Notes: generated from the letters alone by a model not told the origin. Positions 7,007-14,359 are shown, counted from the stretch's first letter. The stretch: DNA of 14,470 bases from an uncultured Prevotellaceae bacterium (GCA_946413885.1 CAMKMK010000035.1:1-14470), one strand, 5' to 3'. Numbers and translations are program-made.

Positions 7007-8317
7007 ATGAAGACTCCTTTGGATTACGACATAGTCACTGAGGCTATCAATTCGATGGAACTTGGTGACTTTTCTCAAGCAACCATTCGTGACATACAAG
7101 CCCTTTCGCGTTTGCTGGAGGAGAAGACGGGTCAACCTATCATCCATCTGGAAATGGGAGTTCCTGGATTGCAACCCTCTCAAATTGCCCTCCAGGCAGA
7201 GCAGGAAGCTTTGGCGAACGGATGTGCCACTATCTATCCTCCTAATGGAGGAATCCCACGATTGAAAAAGGCAGCTTCAGCATTTGTAAAAGCCTTCATC
7301 AACGTGAAAATAGATTCACTCTGCTGCATTCCTACCACAGGAAGCATGCAAGGAACGTATGCGACCTTCACAGCTTGGCATCATGCTATGCCTGAGAAGG
7401 ATACCGTACTCTTCATCCATCCTGGATTTCCCGTTCAGACAACTCAATGCGACGTTATTGGATTAAAGCATATCGGACTTGATATTCACGATTTTCGAGG
7501 GCAGAAACTGGTAGATAAGTTGGATGAAATTCTTTCTTCCAATAACATCTGCGGCATCGTGTACTCCAATCCCAACAATCCTTCATGGGTTTGTTTCAAT
7601 GAGGAGGAACTGGAAGGAATAGCAAGGTTGGCCGACAAATATGACATTATTATACTGGAAGACTTGGCTTATTTTGCGATGGATTTCCGTCGAGATCTGT
7701 CACATCCTTACCAAGCTCCCTATCAAGCTACCGTTGCGCGGTATACAGACCGCTATATGCTGGCCGTTTCTGGTTCCAAAGCCTTCTCTTATGCTGGACA
7801 GAGAATTGGAGTGATGTGTATCAGCAACAAGCTGTATCACCGTGTTTACGATGCATTGGACAAGAATTTTGGCGTAGGTGAGTTCGGAAACTTCTTCAGC
7901 AATCGACTCATGTATACCTTCTCCAGCGGAACGACTCATAGCGTTCAGCACGCGATGGCCGCCCTGATGGAGGCTGCCTGCAACGGAAGCTACAATTTCT
8001 TGGATGACGTGCGTGAATATGGCCGACGTGCCAAATTCATGAAAGAAGTCCTGCTGAAGAATGGATTCTATCTGGTTTACGATAACGATATGGGTGCTCC
8101 TTTGGCTGACGGATTCTACTTCACCGTTCAATATCCTGGTATGAATGATTTAGAGTTGACTCGTGACCTGATGTATTACGGAATCGCTGTATTCCCTCTG
8201 GATACGATGGGGTCGAACGAGCAAGGTGTTCGCATCTGCACCTCTTTCTTCCAACGTGAACAGGAACCTCTATTTACGGAACGAATACAAGCTTTCAGGG
8301 CTAATCACTCTAGCTGA
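7007..8317 (+). CDS. PLP-dependent class I/II aminotransferase, probably aromatic
   Basis: A 436-residue fold-type I aminotransferase. The Schiff-base lysine is K258 in SGSKAFSYAGQRIG. PLP-binding residues appear in YSNPNNPSW (N191) and LEDLAYF (D219, Y222). R409 in GVRICTS is the likely substrate-carboxylate arginine. The N-terminus carries an IHLEMGVPGL motif and IYPPNGGIPRLK, usual for the MalY/AspC-like subgroup. Length is normal. Placed between two aryl-CoA ligases and downstream of iorAB, its likely job is to interconvert arylpyruvate and Phe, Tyr or Trp. The amino donor is unknown; an omega-amidase-like gene at the operon end makes glutamine a candidate. It starts 2 bp after the first paaK, so expression is tightly coupled. 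Substrate is inferred from context only. Confidence 0.85.
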   Translation: MKTPLDYDIVTEAINSMELGDFSQATIRDIQALSRLLEEKTGQPIIHLEMGVPGLQPSQIALQAEQEALANGCATIYPPNGGIPRLKKAASAFVKAFINVKIDSLCCIPTTGSMQGTYATFTAWHHAMPEKDTVLFIHPGFPVQTTQCDVIGLKHIGLDIHDFRGQKLVDKLDEILSSNNICGIVYSNPNNPSWVCFNEEELEGIARLADKYDIIILEDLAYFAMDFRRDLSHPYQAPYQATVARYTDRYMLAVSGSKAFSYAGQRIGVMCISNKLYHRVYDALDKNFGVGEFGNFFSNRLMYTFSSGTTHSVQHAMAALMEAACNGSYNFLDDVREYGRRAKFMKEVLLKNGFYLVYDNDMGAPLADGFYFTVQYPGMNDLELTRDLMYYGIAVFPLDTMGSNEQGVRICTSFFQREQEPLFTERIQAFRANHSS

Positions 8318-8365
8318 AAGCCTCATAAACAAAAGGAAATTAACAACTAAATAAAGATTTTAATA

Positions 8366-9685
8366 ATGGTAGACAACAAATCACCCTATTTCAATCCAGA
8401 ACGGGAAACCCTCACTCGCGAGGGAATCGAAGCGCTCCAGTTAGAGCGTTTGCAGGCTACCGTGAAGCACTGCATGAATTCTCCTTTCTACAAGAAGAGA
8501 TTCGAGGAGATGGGATTAAAGCCCGAAGACATCAAGTCTCTGGATGATGTACGAAAACTTCCTTTCACTACTAAGCAGGACTTACGTGATACCTATCCTT
8601 TCGGAATAGCATCAGTCCCTCTGCGCAAATGTGTACGACTCCACTCTTCCTCTGGTACGACAGGTAATCCAACCGTTATCCTGCACACTCAGAAAGATTT
8701 GGATGAATGGGCCAATCAAGTGGCTCGAAACCTGTGGATGGTAGGATTGCGTCCTGACGACGTGTTCCAGAACTCCAGCGGTTACGGAATGTTCACAGGA
8801 GGACTTGGATTCCAGTATGGAGCCGAGAAGTTGGGGATGCTGACTGTACCAGCAGCAGCAGGAAACACTCTGCGCCAGATTAAGTTCATAAAGGATTTTG
8901 GAACCACCGCTTTACATGCTGTTCCTTCCTACGTGACGCGTATCTATGAGGTAATGCAGCAAACAGGTGTTGATCCTCGCAAGGACACGAAACTTCGCGT
9001 GTTGGCAATCGGCGCTGAACCTCACTCGGAAGAACAACGAAAGAGGATTGAAGCAATGCTTGGAGTAAAAGCATATAACTCATTTGGTATGAGCGAGATG
9101 TGCGGACCTGGAGTAGGCTTTGAATGCTGCGAACAGAATGGCTTGCACTTCTGGGAAGATTACTACATCGTAGAGATTGTTGATCCTGAGACGTTGGAGC
9201 CTGTTCCTGATGGAGAGATCGGCGAATTGGTGCTGACAACTCTTCAACGCGAGGCTATGCCTTTGCTGCGTTATCGCACTCGTGACCTTACTCGCGTTTT
9301 AGGCCGCACTTGTCCTTGCGGACGCAATCATATCCGTCTTGACCGTATGCGTGGCCGCAGCGATGATATGATAGTTCTGCGAGGTGTGAACATCTTCCCC
9401 ATTCAGATAGAGAAGATCCTGATGCAGTTCCCTGAACTCGCCAACAACTACCTGATTACCCTCACTACCGACAATGATAATGACAACATGACCGTAGAGG
9501 TTGAGTTGGAAGAACTTTTCACGGATGACTATCAGCGTCTGCTCGATTTGGAGAAGAACATCAAGCGTGCCTTAAAGGATGAAATCCTGTTGACTCCGCA
9601 TGTTAAACTCGTTGCTAAAGGCACATTACCTGTGAGTGAAGGAAAAGCTGTGCGTGTAGTGGACAAGCGAAAAGTATATCAGTAA
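8366..9685 (+). CDS. paaK: Phenylacetate-CoA ligase (aryl acetate:CoA ligase), copy 2
   Basis: A 439-residue paralogue of the ligase at 5697 with all catalytic motifs: P-loop SSSGTTGNP (94-102), FGMSEMCGPG (240-249), YRTRDLT (303-309), GRSDDMIVLRGVNIFP (330-345) and the Lys in SEGKAVRV (K427). The CPCGR pair (C316, C318) is kept. The pocket loop reads GYGMFTGGLGFQYGAE (139-154). Where copy 1 has A-H-D, this copy has F-Q-Y (149-151), nearer to the classic PaaK sequence at the Tyr. The two copies are separated by the aminotransferase rather than side by side, which argues against a very recent tandem duplication. The gap before it is 48 bp of A/T-rich sequence with no promoter. The copies probably prefer different aryl acetates. 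Confidence 0.92.
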   Translation: MVDNKSPYFNPERETLTREGIEALQLERLQATVKHCMNSPFYKKRFEEMGLKPEDIKSLDDVRKLPFTTKQDLRDTYPFGIASVPLRKCVRLHSSSGTTGNPTVILHTQKDLDEWANQVARNLWMVGLRPDDVFQNSSGYGMFTGGLGFQYGAEKLGMLTVPAAAGNTLRQIKFIKDFGTTALHAVPSYVTRIYEVMQQTGVDPRKDTKLRVLAIGAEPHSEEQRKRIEAMLGVKAYNSFGMSEMCGPGVGFECCEQNGLHFWEDYYIVEIVDPETLEPVPDGEIGELVLTTLQREAMPLLRYRTRDLTRVLGRTCPCGRNHIRLDRMRGRSDDMIVLRGVNIFPIQIEKILMQFPELANNYLITLTTDNDNDNMTVEVELEELFTDDYQRLLDLEKNIKRALKDEILLTPHVKLVAKGTLPVSEGKAVRVVDKRKVYQ

Positions 9686-9711
9686 TCACAAATACATAAT
9701 AAGATAACATT

Positions 9712-10128
9712 ATGACTATCAAGCAATTATCAATATTTATCGAGAACAAGAGCGGTACGCTCATCAAGGTTCTTGAAATGCTGAGCAAGGCGAACATCCA
9801 GATCATAGCCTCGACCGTAGCTGACACGAAAGACTACGGCATTTATCGTGTCCTTTGCGACAATCCTGTACAGGCCTATATGCTGCTTAAGGACGAAGGC
9901 ATCAACGCACAACTCACAGACGTCTTTGCTATCAGCATAGACGATATGCCTGGTACGGCTGCCATCGCTATCAATAAAATCTCAGCATCTGGAGTGAACA
10001 TCCTTTATCTCTATTCCTTCTTATGGAAAGAGAAAGGCGTATTGGTGTTCAGGACTGACAACAACGAAAAAGCACAAGAAGCCATCATCCTAAACAAACT
10101 CAGATTCTTAACAGAAATAGACTTCTAA
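9712..10128 (+). CDS. Tandem ACT-domain protein, candidate amino-acid sensor
   Basis: A 138-residue cytosolic protein made almost entirely of two ACT domains (about 1-68 and 69-138). The first begins with IKQLSIFIENKSGTLIKVLEML, the typical ACT strand-helix with a ligand-binding Gly after the first strand. The second follows LTDVFAISIDDMPGTAAIAINKI. There is no enzymatic or DNA-binding domain. ACT pairs bind amino acids at domain or dimer interfaces and regulate a partner enzyme. Its position 26 bp after the second CoA ligase suggests that it senses Phe, Tyr, Trp or a related ligand and controls IorAB, a ligase or the aminotransferase. Its TAA overlaps the ATG of the porin gene by one base. 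Fold assignment is strong; ligand and target are inferred. Confidence 0.85.
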   Translation: MTIKQLSIFIENKSGTLIKVLEMLSKANIQIIASTVADTKDYGIYRVLCDNPVQAYMLLKDEGINAQLTDVFAISIDDMPGTAAIAINKISASGVNILYLYSFLWKEKGVLVFRTDNNEKAQEAIILNKLRFLTEIDF

Positions 10129-11270
10129 TGAAAACTTTAAGCAAAACATTTCTTATCTCTATTTTGTTCCTCACAGGCAGCATCAGCTTACCCGCTCATG
10201 CTGAAGAACCTATGGGAGAACCTGTTGATTCACCTTATGTGGCTAACGCTTCACAACCCAAGACCCTCTATCAGAAGGCAGAAGAAAAGATGCCTGATTG
10301 GATGAAGGATGTGGCTGATCGAATCCAACTGCACGGATATGCTCAAGGTGGCTATACCTATCGTCACCAGAATGGACGCAATACCAACAGCTTCGAGATT
10401 TATCGCGTTCTCTTCTGGGCCAACGCTCAGATTACTCCCCGTTGGTCTTTCCTCTTCATGCACGATTTCAGCAGCGTGGTTCAGGAATACTATACCGACT
10501 TTAGAGTGACTCGCAACAAAGCGTTAACCATCAGGTTCGGACAATTCAAGCACGGATATTCCTACGAGAATCCTCTCTCTCCCACCTCGATGGAGACCAT
10601 CGATGTTTATTCCGATGGAGTGGTTTATCTGGCTGGATGCGGAAGCGATCCCCTTTATGGCGTGCAGTATGGACGTGATCTGGGAGCTGCCATTTATGGT
10701 AACCTCTTCAAAGACAAGTTCCGCTATGAGCTGGACGTGTTGAACGGACAAGGCATCAACTCGCGCGACCGCAACAACAAGAAGGACTTGATCCTCAGAC
10801 TTGAATACAAACCTGTCAAAGGACTCAATCTGATTGCCACAGGTCAATTAGGCCGAGGAAATGCCCTGGTAGGCGGAACGGTGCTGAATCCCACCCTTCA
10901 ACAAGGGGAAGATTACCTTCGCAACCGCTGGTCGGCAGGTTTTGACTATAAATCAAGTCCCATAAACGTTCATGGCGAGTATCTGGAAGGAAAAGACGGA
11001 AGTGTAGTGAGCCGTGGTGCCTACGTTACAAGTGCAATACCTATTTATAAAGGGTTGGAAGGAATCGCCTCCTACGACTATTTCAACTACAACACGAAGC
11101 AAGGGTATGATCAGCACAGAGTGGTCGCTGGACTTCAGTATTGGTTCTTCCGCAAGTGCAGATTCCAGATCAATTACGTTTACAAGAATGCCGTCACCAA
11201 TTACAGAACATTCTTCCATCATGGTGCCAACAATGCCATCATGTGTCAAATGCAGGTAAGATTCAATTAA
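10128..11270 (+). CDS. Outer-membrane porin, OprO/OprP (Porin_O_P) type
   Basis: A 380-residue beta-barrel protein with a signal peptide ending near residue 25 (PAHAEE). After a short periplasmic N-terminal stretch the sequence turns into alternating aromatic/polar strands: IQLHGYAQGGYTYR, RVLFWANAQITPRWSFLFMHDF, LTIRFGQFKHGYSYENPLSPTSMETID (a hallmark stretch of this family), YELDVLNGQGINSRDRNNKKD, and a last strand MQVRFN ending in an aromatic as BAM substrates do. Phosphate-selective-porin homology does not prove phosphate specificity; Bacteroidetes encode many such porins in metabolic operons. Its overlap with the ACT gene and 16-bp gap to the symporter suggest it admits the operon's substrate, perhaps aryl acetates. 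That role is inferred. Confidence 0.82.
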   Translation: MKTLSKTFLISILFLTGSISLPAHAEEPMGEPVDSPYVANASQPKTLYQKAEEKMPDWMKDVADRIQLHGYAQGGYTYRHQNGRNTNSFEIYRVLFWANAQITPRWSFLFMHDFSSVVQEYYTDFRVTRNKALTIRFGQFKHGYSYENPLSPTSMETIDVYSDGVVYLAGCGSDPLYGVQYGRDLGAAIYGNLFKDKFRYELDVLNGQGINSRDRNNKKDLILRLEYKPVKGLNLIATGQLGRGNALVGGTVLNPTLQQGEDYLRNRWSAGFDYKSSPINVHGEYLEGKDGSVVSRGAYVTSAIPIYKGLEGIASYDYFNYNTKQGYDQHRVVAGLQYWFFRKCRFQINYVYKNAVTNYRTFFHHGANNAIMCQMQVRFN

Positions 11271-11286
11271 CAAAAACAAGAAAGAT

Positions 11287-12852
11287 ATGTTTATCAAGAT
11301 TCTACTCACCATCATTTTCCTCTGCGTCACCGTCGCAGTTGGAATCTATTCACGCAAGCAGGCTTCCAGTGTGGAAGGTTTCGTGCTTGGCGGACGTGCC
11401 GTTGGTCCCTGGTTGACAGCCTTTGCCTTCGGAACTTCGTATTTTTCAGCCGTAGTTTTCGTAGGTTATGCAGGGCAGTTCGGATGGAAATACGGAATGT
11501 CGGCCTCCTGGATCGGCATCGGAAACGCCATCATTGGATCACTTTTAGCCTGGTTGGTATTGGGACGCCGTACGAAGGCAATGACTCAGCATATCCAGAG
11601 TCGTACTATGCCTGACTTCTTTGGTACCCGCTATACTGATGAATGGCTTCGCGTCACAGCATCCATCATCGCTTTCGTTTTCCTGATTCCCTATACAGCA
11701 GGTGTTTACATGGGAATCTCCAAACTCTTCGAGATGGGATTTGGTATTCCTTATGAGTATTGCGCCATGATTATGGCTATCCTCACCGCCGTTTACGTCA
11801 TTCTGGGCGGATACAAGGCTACCGCCATCAACGATTTCATTCAGGGCATCATCATGCTCTTTGGCATCACCACCATCATCTTTGTCGTTTTGAATCAGCA
11901 AGGAGGTCTTGTCGAGGCTTACCACAAGATGTTGGAGGTTGCTCCCAATGCCGATGATCTTGCCAACGATAAAGCAGGGCTGTATGCCAACTTCCAGCCT
12001 CATGATTTTGCTTCCTGGTTTGGCCCCAATGTCATGAGTCTCTTGGGTGTGGTGGTTCTGACCTCTCTTGGCACCTGGGGATTACCTCAGATGGTAGGCA
12101 AGTTCTATTCCATTACCGACGAGGCAGCTATCCGTCGTGGCACCATCATCTCCACCATCTTTGCTTTCGTAATCGCTGGCGGTTGCTACTTCCTGGGTGG
12201 ATTCGGACGACTCTATGTCTCCTCAGCCTTCAATCCTGAACGTGGGAAGTTCGTTTACGACAACATCGTGCCCACCATGCTGGAGTCTCTTCCTGACATC
12301 CTCATCGCTCTGGTGGTTCTGCTCGTGCTTTCAGCTTCCATGTCCACGCTGGCTTCGCTGGTGCTGACTTCTTCTTCCACCATGACCCTCGACCTCATCT
12401 ATCGCGACAAGAAATCCTTGGCAGGCGAGGTAGAGACAGGTCAGATAGACGATCAGGTAGCCGACAAGATCGAGCATCGCAAGGTGATCATCATGCGTGT
12501 ACTCATTGTCTTCTTCATCGCCATCTCGTTGATGATAGCCCTCAATCCTCCCCAATTCATTGCTCAGTTGATGGGCATCTCGTGGGGCGCATTGGCAGGT
12601 GCCTTCCTGGCTCCTTTCATGCTTGGACTTTACTGGAAGGGAGTCACTCGTGCCGCCGTATGGGCTTGCTTCGCATGGGGTGTTGGACTTACCGTTGTGA
12701 ACATGATGACGGGCAATGCGATACTCAATCCCATCGATTGTGGAGCTGTAGCAATGGTAGGCGGATTCGTGGTTGTCTTCCTCGTAAGCTTGCTTACTCC
12801 AAAGATGAACAAGCAGACCGTTGACCAGATCTTCGAGTGCTACAAGAAATAA
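11287..12852 (+). CDS. Sodium:solute symporter (SSS family)
   Basis: A 521-residue inner-membrane protein with about 13 hydrophobic segments. It begins with a helix (residues 2-20), then the family signature SSVEGFVLGGRAVGPWLTA and TSYFSAVVFVGYAG. The segment with LVLSASMSTLASLVLTSSS carries the Ser/Thr residues that form the conserved Na2 site of SSS transporters. GISWGALAGAFLAPFMLGLYWKG marks the later core helices. Length is normal for the PutP/acetate-permease branch. It lies 16 bp after the porin and 1 bp before the thioesterase. It would import a carboxylate or amino acid with Na+; from the neighbours, aryl acetates are the best guess, but proline- or pantothenate-type substrates cannot be excluded from sequence. 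Confidence 0.9.
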   Translation: MFIKILLTIIFLCVTVAVGIYSRKQASSVEGFVLGGRAVGPWLTAFAFGTSYFSAVVFVGYAGQFGWKYGMSASWIGIGNAIIGSLLAWLVLGRRTKAMTQHIQSRTMPDFFGTRYTDEWLRVTASIIAFVFLIPYTAGVYMGISKLFEMGFGIPYEYCAMIMAILTAVYVILGGYKATAINDFIQGIIMLFGITTIIFVVLNQQGGLVEAYHKMLEVAPNADDLANDKAGLYANFQPHDFASWFGPNVMSLLGVVVLTSLGTWGLPQMVGKFYSITDEAAIRRGTIISTIFAFVIAGGCYFLGGFGRLYVSSAFNPERGKFVYDNIVPTMLESLPDILIALVVLLVLSASMSTLASLVLTSSSTMTLDLIYRDKKSLAGEVETGQIDDQVADKIEHRKVIIMRVLIVFFIAISLMIALNPPQFIAQLMGISWGALAGAFLAPFMLGLYWKGVTRAAVWACFAWGVGLTVVNMMTGNAILNPIDCGAVAMVGGFVVVFLVSLLTPKMNKQTVDQIFECYKK

Positions 12853-12853
12853 A

Positions 12854-13270
12854 ATGGCCACCTTACTGGACACCCTAAACGAGAAGGACCGCTTTGCAAA
12901 CAGCATAGGCGCACGATTGGTAGAGATACGTGAAGGCTATGCCCGTGCTGAGCTTGTTGTTGAGGAACGTCACCTCAACGGAGCGGGCCTTTGTCAGGGT
13001 GGCGTCATGTACACATTGGCAGACCTGGCATTTGCTGGGGTTGCCAATTGTCATGGCATTCTCTCCTTGGGAATCTCCAACACCATTACCTTCATTAAGC
13101 CAGGCAAATTGGGTGACCACATCATCGCGGAATGCACGGAACAAGTGAACCACCACAAACTTCCCTATTGCGACGTACGCGTAACGAATCAGGATGGAGA
13201 CATCCTTGCCATGATGACAGGCCTGGCATATCGATTGAAGAAGGAATACCCTTTTGATACCCTGATGTGA
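12854..13270 (+). CDS. PaaI-like hotdog-fold acyl-CoA thioesterase
   Basis: A 138-residue single hotdog domain, the normal size for PaaI thioesterases, which hydrolyse arylacetyl-CoA esters in phenylacetate metabolism. The central helix motif reads GLCQGGVMYTLADLAFAGVAN (46-65 region). The Asp of LAD (D57), the catalytic position, is kept, while the usual His of the HGG motif is Gln (Q48). SNTITFIKPGKLGD matches the strand that forms the hotdog sheet. ATG 12854 was chosen, 1 bp after the symporter stop. An in-frame ATG at 12821 would lie inside the symporter gene and add 11 unrelated residues. In this operon it could release CoA from arylacetyl-CoA, giving free aryl acetate, or clear dead-end CoA esters. 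Confidence 0.85.
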   Translation: MATLLDTLNEKDRFANSIGARLVEIREGYARAELVVEERHLNGAGLCQGGVMYTLADLAFAGVANCHGILSLGISNTITFIKPGKLGDHIIAECTEQVNHHKLPYCDVRVTNQDGDILAMMTGLAYRLKKEYPFDTLM

Positions 13271-13281
13271 GACCTGCACGC

Positions 13282-14064
13282 ATGGACTCAAAGATAACGA
13301 TAACACTCCTGCAACAGGACATCGTTTGGGGCGAGGCAGAACGTAACCGCCAGAAAGCCAAGGAATCAATCCTCAAAGCCCCCAAGAGCGACCTCTATCT
13401 CCTGCCTGAAATGTGGAACACAGGTTTCATCTGCGATCCTTCCGAGTGCGAGGAACTGATCGAGGATTCCCAAGGTCAGTCAGTACGTTGGATGCAGGAG
13501 ATGGCCGACTCCACAAACGCTGCCATCGCTGGAAGTATGGCGACTCGTGCCAAGGATAGGAGCATCAGGAACCGCTTCTTTTTCGTTCGTCCTGGGGAGG
13601 AAGAGCCTTGTTTCTACGACAAGCACCACCTCTTTACCTATGCCAATGAAGACAGATTCTATACCGCAGGACAAGAGAAAGTTATTGTGGATTGGCGCGG
13701 CTTGCGATTCCGCCTCTTCGTCTGCTATGACCTTCGATTTCCCATCTGGTGTCGCAATACAGACGATGATGAGACGTATGACGTCGCCCTCTTTGTCGCT
13801 TCCTGGCCCACCACACGCATCCTCGCGTGGCGTTCCCTGCTTATAGCCCGTGCCATCGAGAACCAATGCTATGTCTGTGGAGTCAACCGCATAGGAAGCG
13901 ATCCCCAATGTGACTACAGCGGAGGCACCCTGATGATTGATCCGTATGGCAACATCATGGAAACCTGTCCAGACAACCAGGAAAGCACCATCACAGGTAT
14001 CATCGACATCCCCAAACTCAAGCATTTCCGCCAGAAATTTCCTGTCCTGACGGATCGAGACTGA
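13282..14064 (+). CDS. Carbon-nitrogen hydrolase, omega-amidase (YafV/NIT2-like)
   Basis: A 260-residue nitrilase-superfamily hydrolase with the complete Glu-Lys-Cys triad: E43 (LPEMWNTGF), K114 (YDKHHLF) and C148 (FVCYDLRFP). SWPTTRILAWRSLLIARAIENQ and NRIGSDP are typical of the omega-amidase branch, which hydrolyses 2-oxoglutaramate and 2-oxosuccinamate, the by-products of glutamine or asparagine transamination. ATG 13282 gives a start (MDSKITITLLQQDIVW) that fits the family. A GTG at 13267 overlaps the thioesterase stop (GTGA) and would add only five residues, so it cannot be excluded. It is the last gene of the run. Its presence suggests the operon's aminotransferase uses glutamine, with the amidase making that step irreversible; this is inference. 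Confidence 0.85.
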   Translation: MDSKITITLLQQDIVWGEAERNRQKAKESILKAPKSDLYLLPEMWNTGFICDPSECEELIEDSQGQSVRWMQEMADSTNAAIAGSMATRAKDRSIRNRFFFVRPGEEEPCFYDKHHLFTYANEDRFYTAGQEKVIVDWRGLRFRLFVCYDLRFPIWCRNTDDDETYDVALFVASWPTTRILAWRSLLIARAIENQCYVCGVNRIGSDPQCDYSGGTLMIDPYGNIMETCPDNQESTITGIIDIPKLKHFRQKFPVLTDRD

Positions 14065-14184
14065 AAAGCAACCTTCTCGTATCGTCAAGATTTCAGAACT
14101 CGCCCCTTCCCCATCCTCACAAACGACGGATTGTGTCATAATCTCACTAATTTTTTCTCACTTTGAAAATTAAGCCTCGCTATT
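14065..14184. other. Intergenic stretch after the operon
   Basis: About 120 bp with no convincing reading frame on either strand and no clear promoter. It contains a loosely repeated TCTCACT (14142-14162 region) around a T-run. Apparent minus-strand reading through here is the shadow of the nitrilase gene. Nothing else was recognised. Confidence 0.5.
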
Positions 14185-14208
14185 AGCGACTGCAAGTGAG
14201 CGCTTTTT
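14185..14208 (+). terminator. Candidate terminator of the iorA operon
   Basis: AGCGACT (14185-14191) can pair with AGT (14195-14197) plus CGCT (14201-14204) across a GCA loop with a 3-nt GAG bulge, followed by a T-run to 14208. It lies about 120 bp after the last stop codon. The bulge makes it a weak candidate, but the T-run and position fit intrinsic termination of the plus-strand operon. Confidence 0.35.
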
Positions 14209-14210
14209 GA

Positions 14211-14246
14211 AAAAAACAGAGAGGTTAGTGGAATCGCCAACCTCTC
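14211..14246 (-). terminator. Intrinsic terminator of the minus-strand micro-gene
   Basis: GAGAGGTT (14219-14226) and AACCTCTC (14239-14246) are perfect 8-bp inverted arms with a 12-nt loop. Read on the minus strand, the hairpin is followed by a run of six T (the A-run at 14211-14216). It begins 18 bp past the stop codon of the 31-codon gene at 14264-14359. This is a textbook rho-independent terminator and supports that small gene as a real transcription unit. Confidence 0.8.
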
Positions 14247-14263
14247 CGCTCATTTATTCTACC

Positions 14264-14359
14264 TTACATCAAACAGCTGCTGACTCCCAGGCTCGTCAGG
14301 ATGGCGCTAATGATAGCCGCCAAGGTCTGCAAGATGAATTTCCAAGTCTCACGTTTCAT
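14264..14359 (-). CDS. 31-residue 'smalltalk'-type micro-protein
   Basis: A short gene on the minus strand, convergent with the operon. It begins MKRETWKFILQTLAA and ends LTSLGVSSCLM. The pattern of a K-x-T-W-K-F-I-L-Q start, a single hydrophobic helix of about 20 residues and an LGV-x-SC end matches, as I recall, a family of very small Bacteroidales proteins named 'smalltalk' in public annotation, often found near HU-like DNA-binding proteins and N-acetylmuramoyl-L-alanine amidases. The near-terminal Cys in SSC could be a lipobox-like or disulfide site. Support comes from the family pattern, a strong minus-strand terminator 18 bp downstream, and a start codon touching a GATTTAC repeat that I associate with such genes. 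Function is unknown. An HU-like gene may lie beyond the right edge. Confidence 0.82.
   Translation of the reverse strand: MKRETWKFILQTLAAIISAILTSLGVSSCLM

Noticed and set aside
12821..12853. ATG that would extend the thioesterase by 11 residues into the symporter gene
   Set aside because: The added residues (MTRSSSATRNK) do not resemble the family. The ATG at 12854 sits 1 bp after the symporter stop and gives the usual length.
12331..12906. 191-codon minus-strand reading frame across the symporter and thioesterase
   Set aside because: It spans two well-supported plus-strand genes, and its charged, His-rich sequence is typical of antisense translation.
13267..13281. GTG start for the nitrilase overlapping the thioesterase stop
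   Set aside because: It adds only five residues that do not fit the family N-terminus. ATG 13282 fits better, although the GTGA overlap keeps it possible.
13480..14139. 219-codon minus-strand reading frame over the nitrilase gene
   Set aside because: It mirrors a gene with an intact catalytic triad, shows no recognisable motif and has no promoter or leader of its own.
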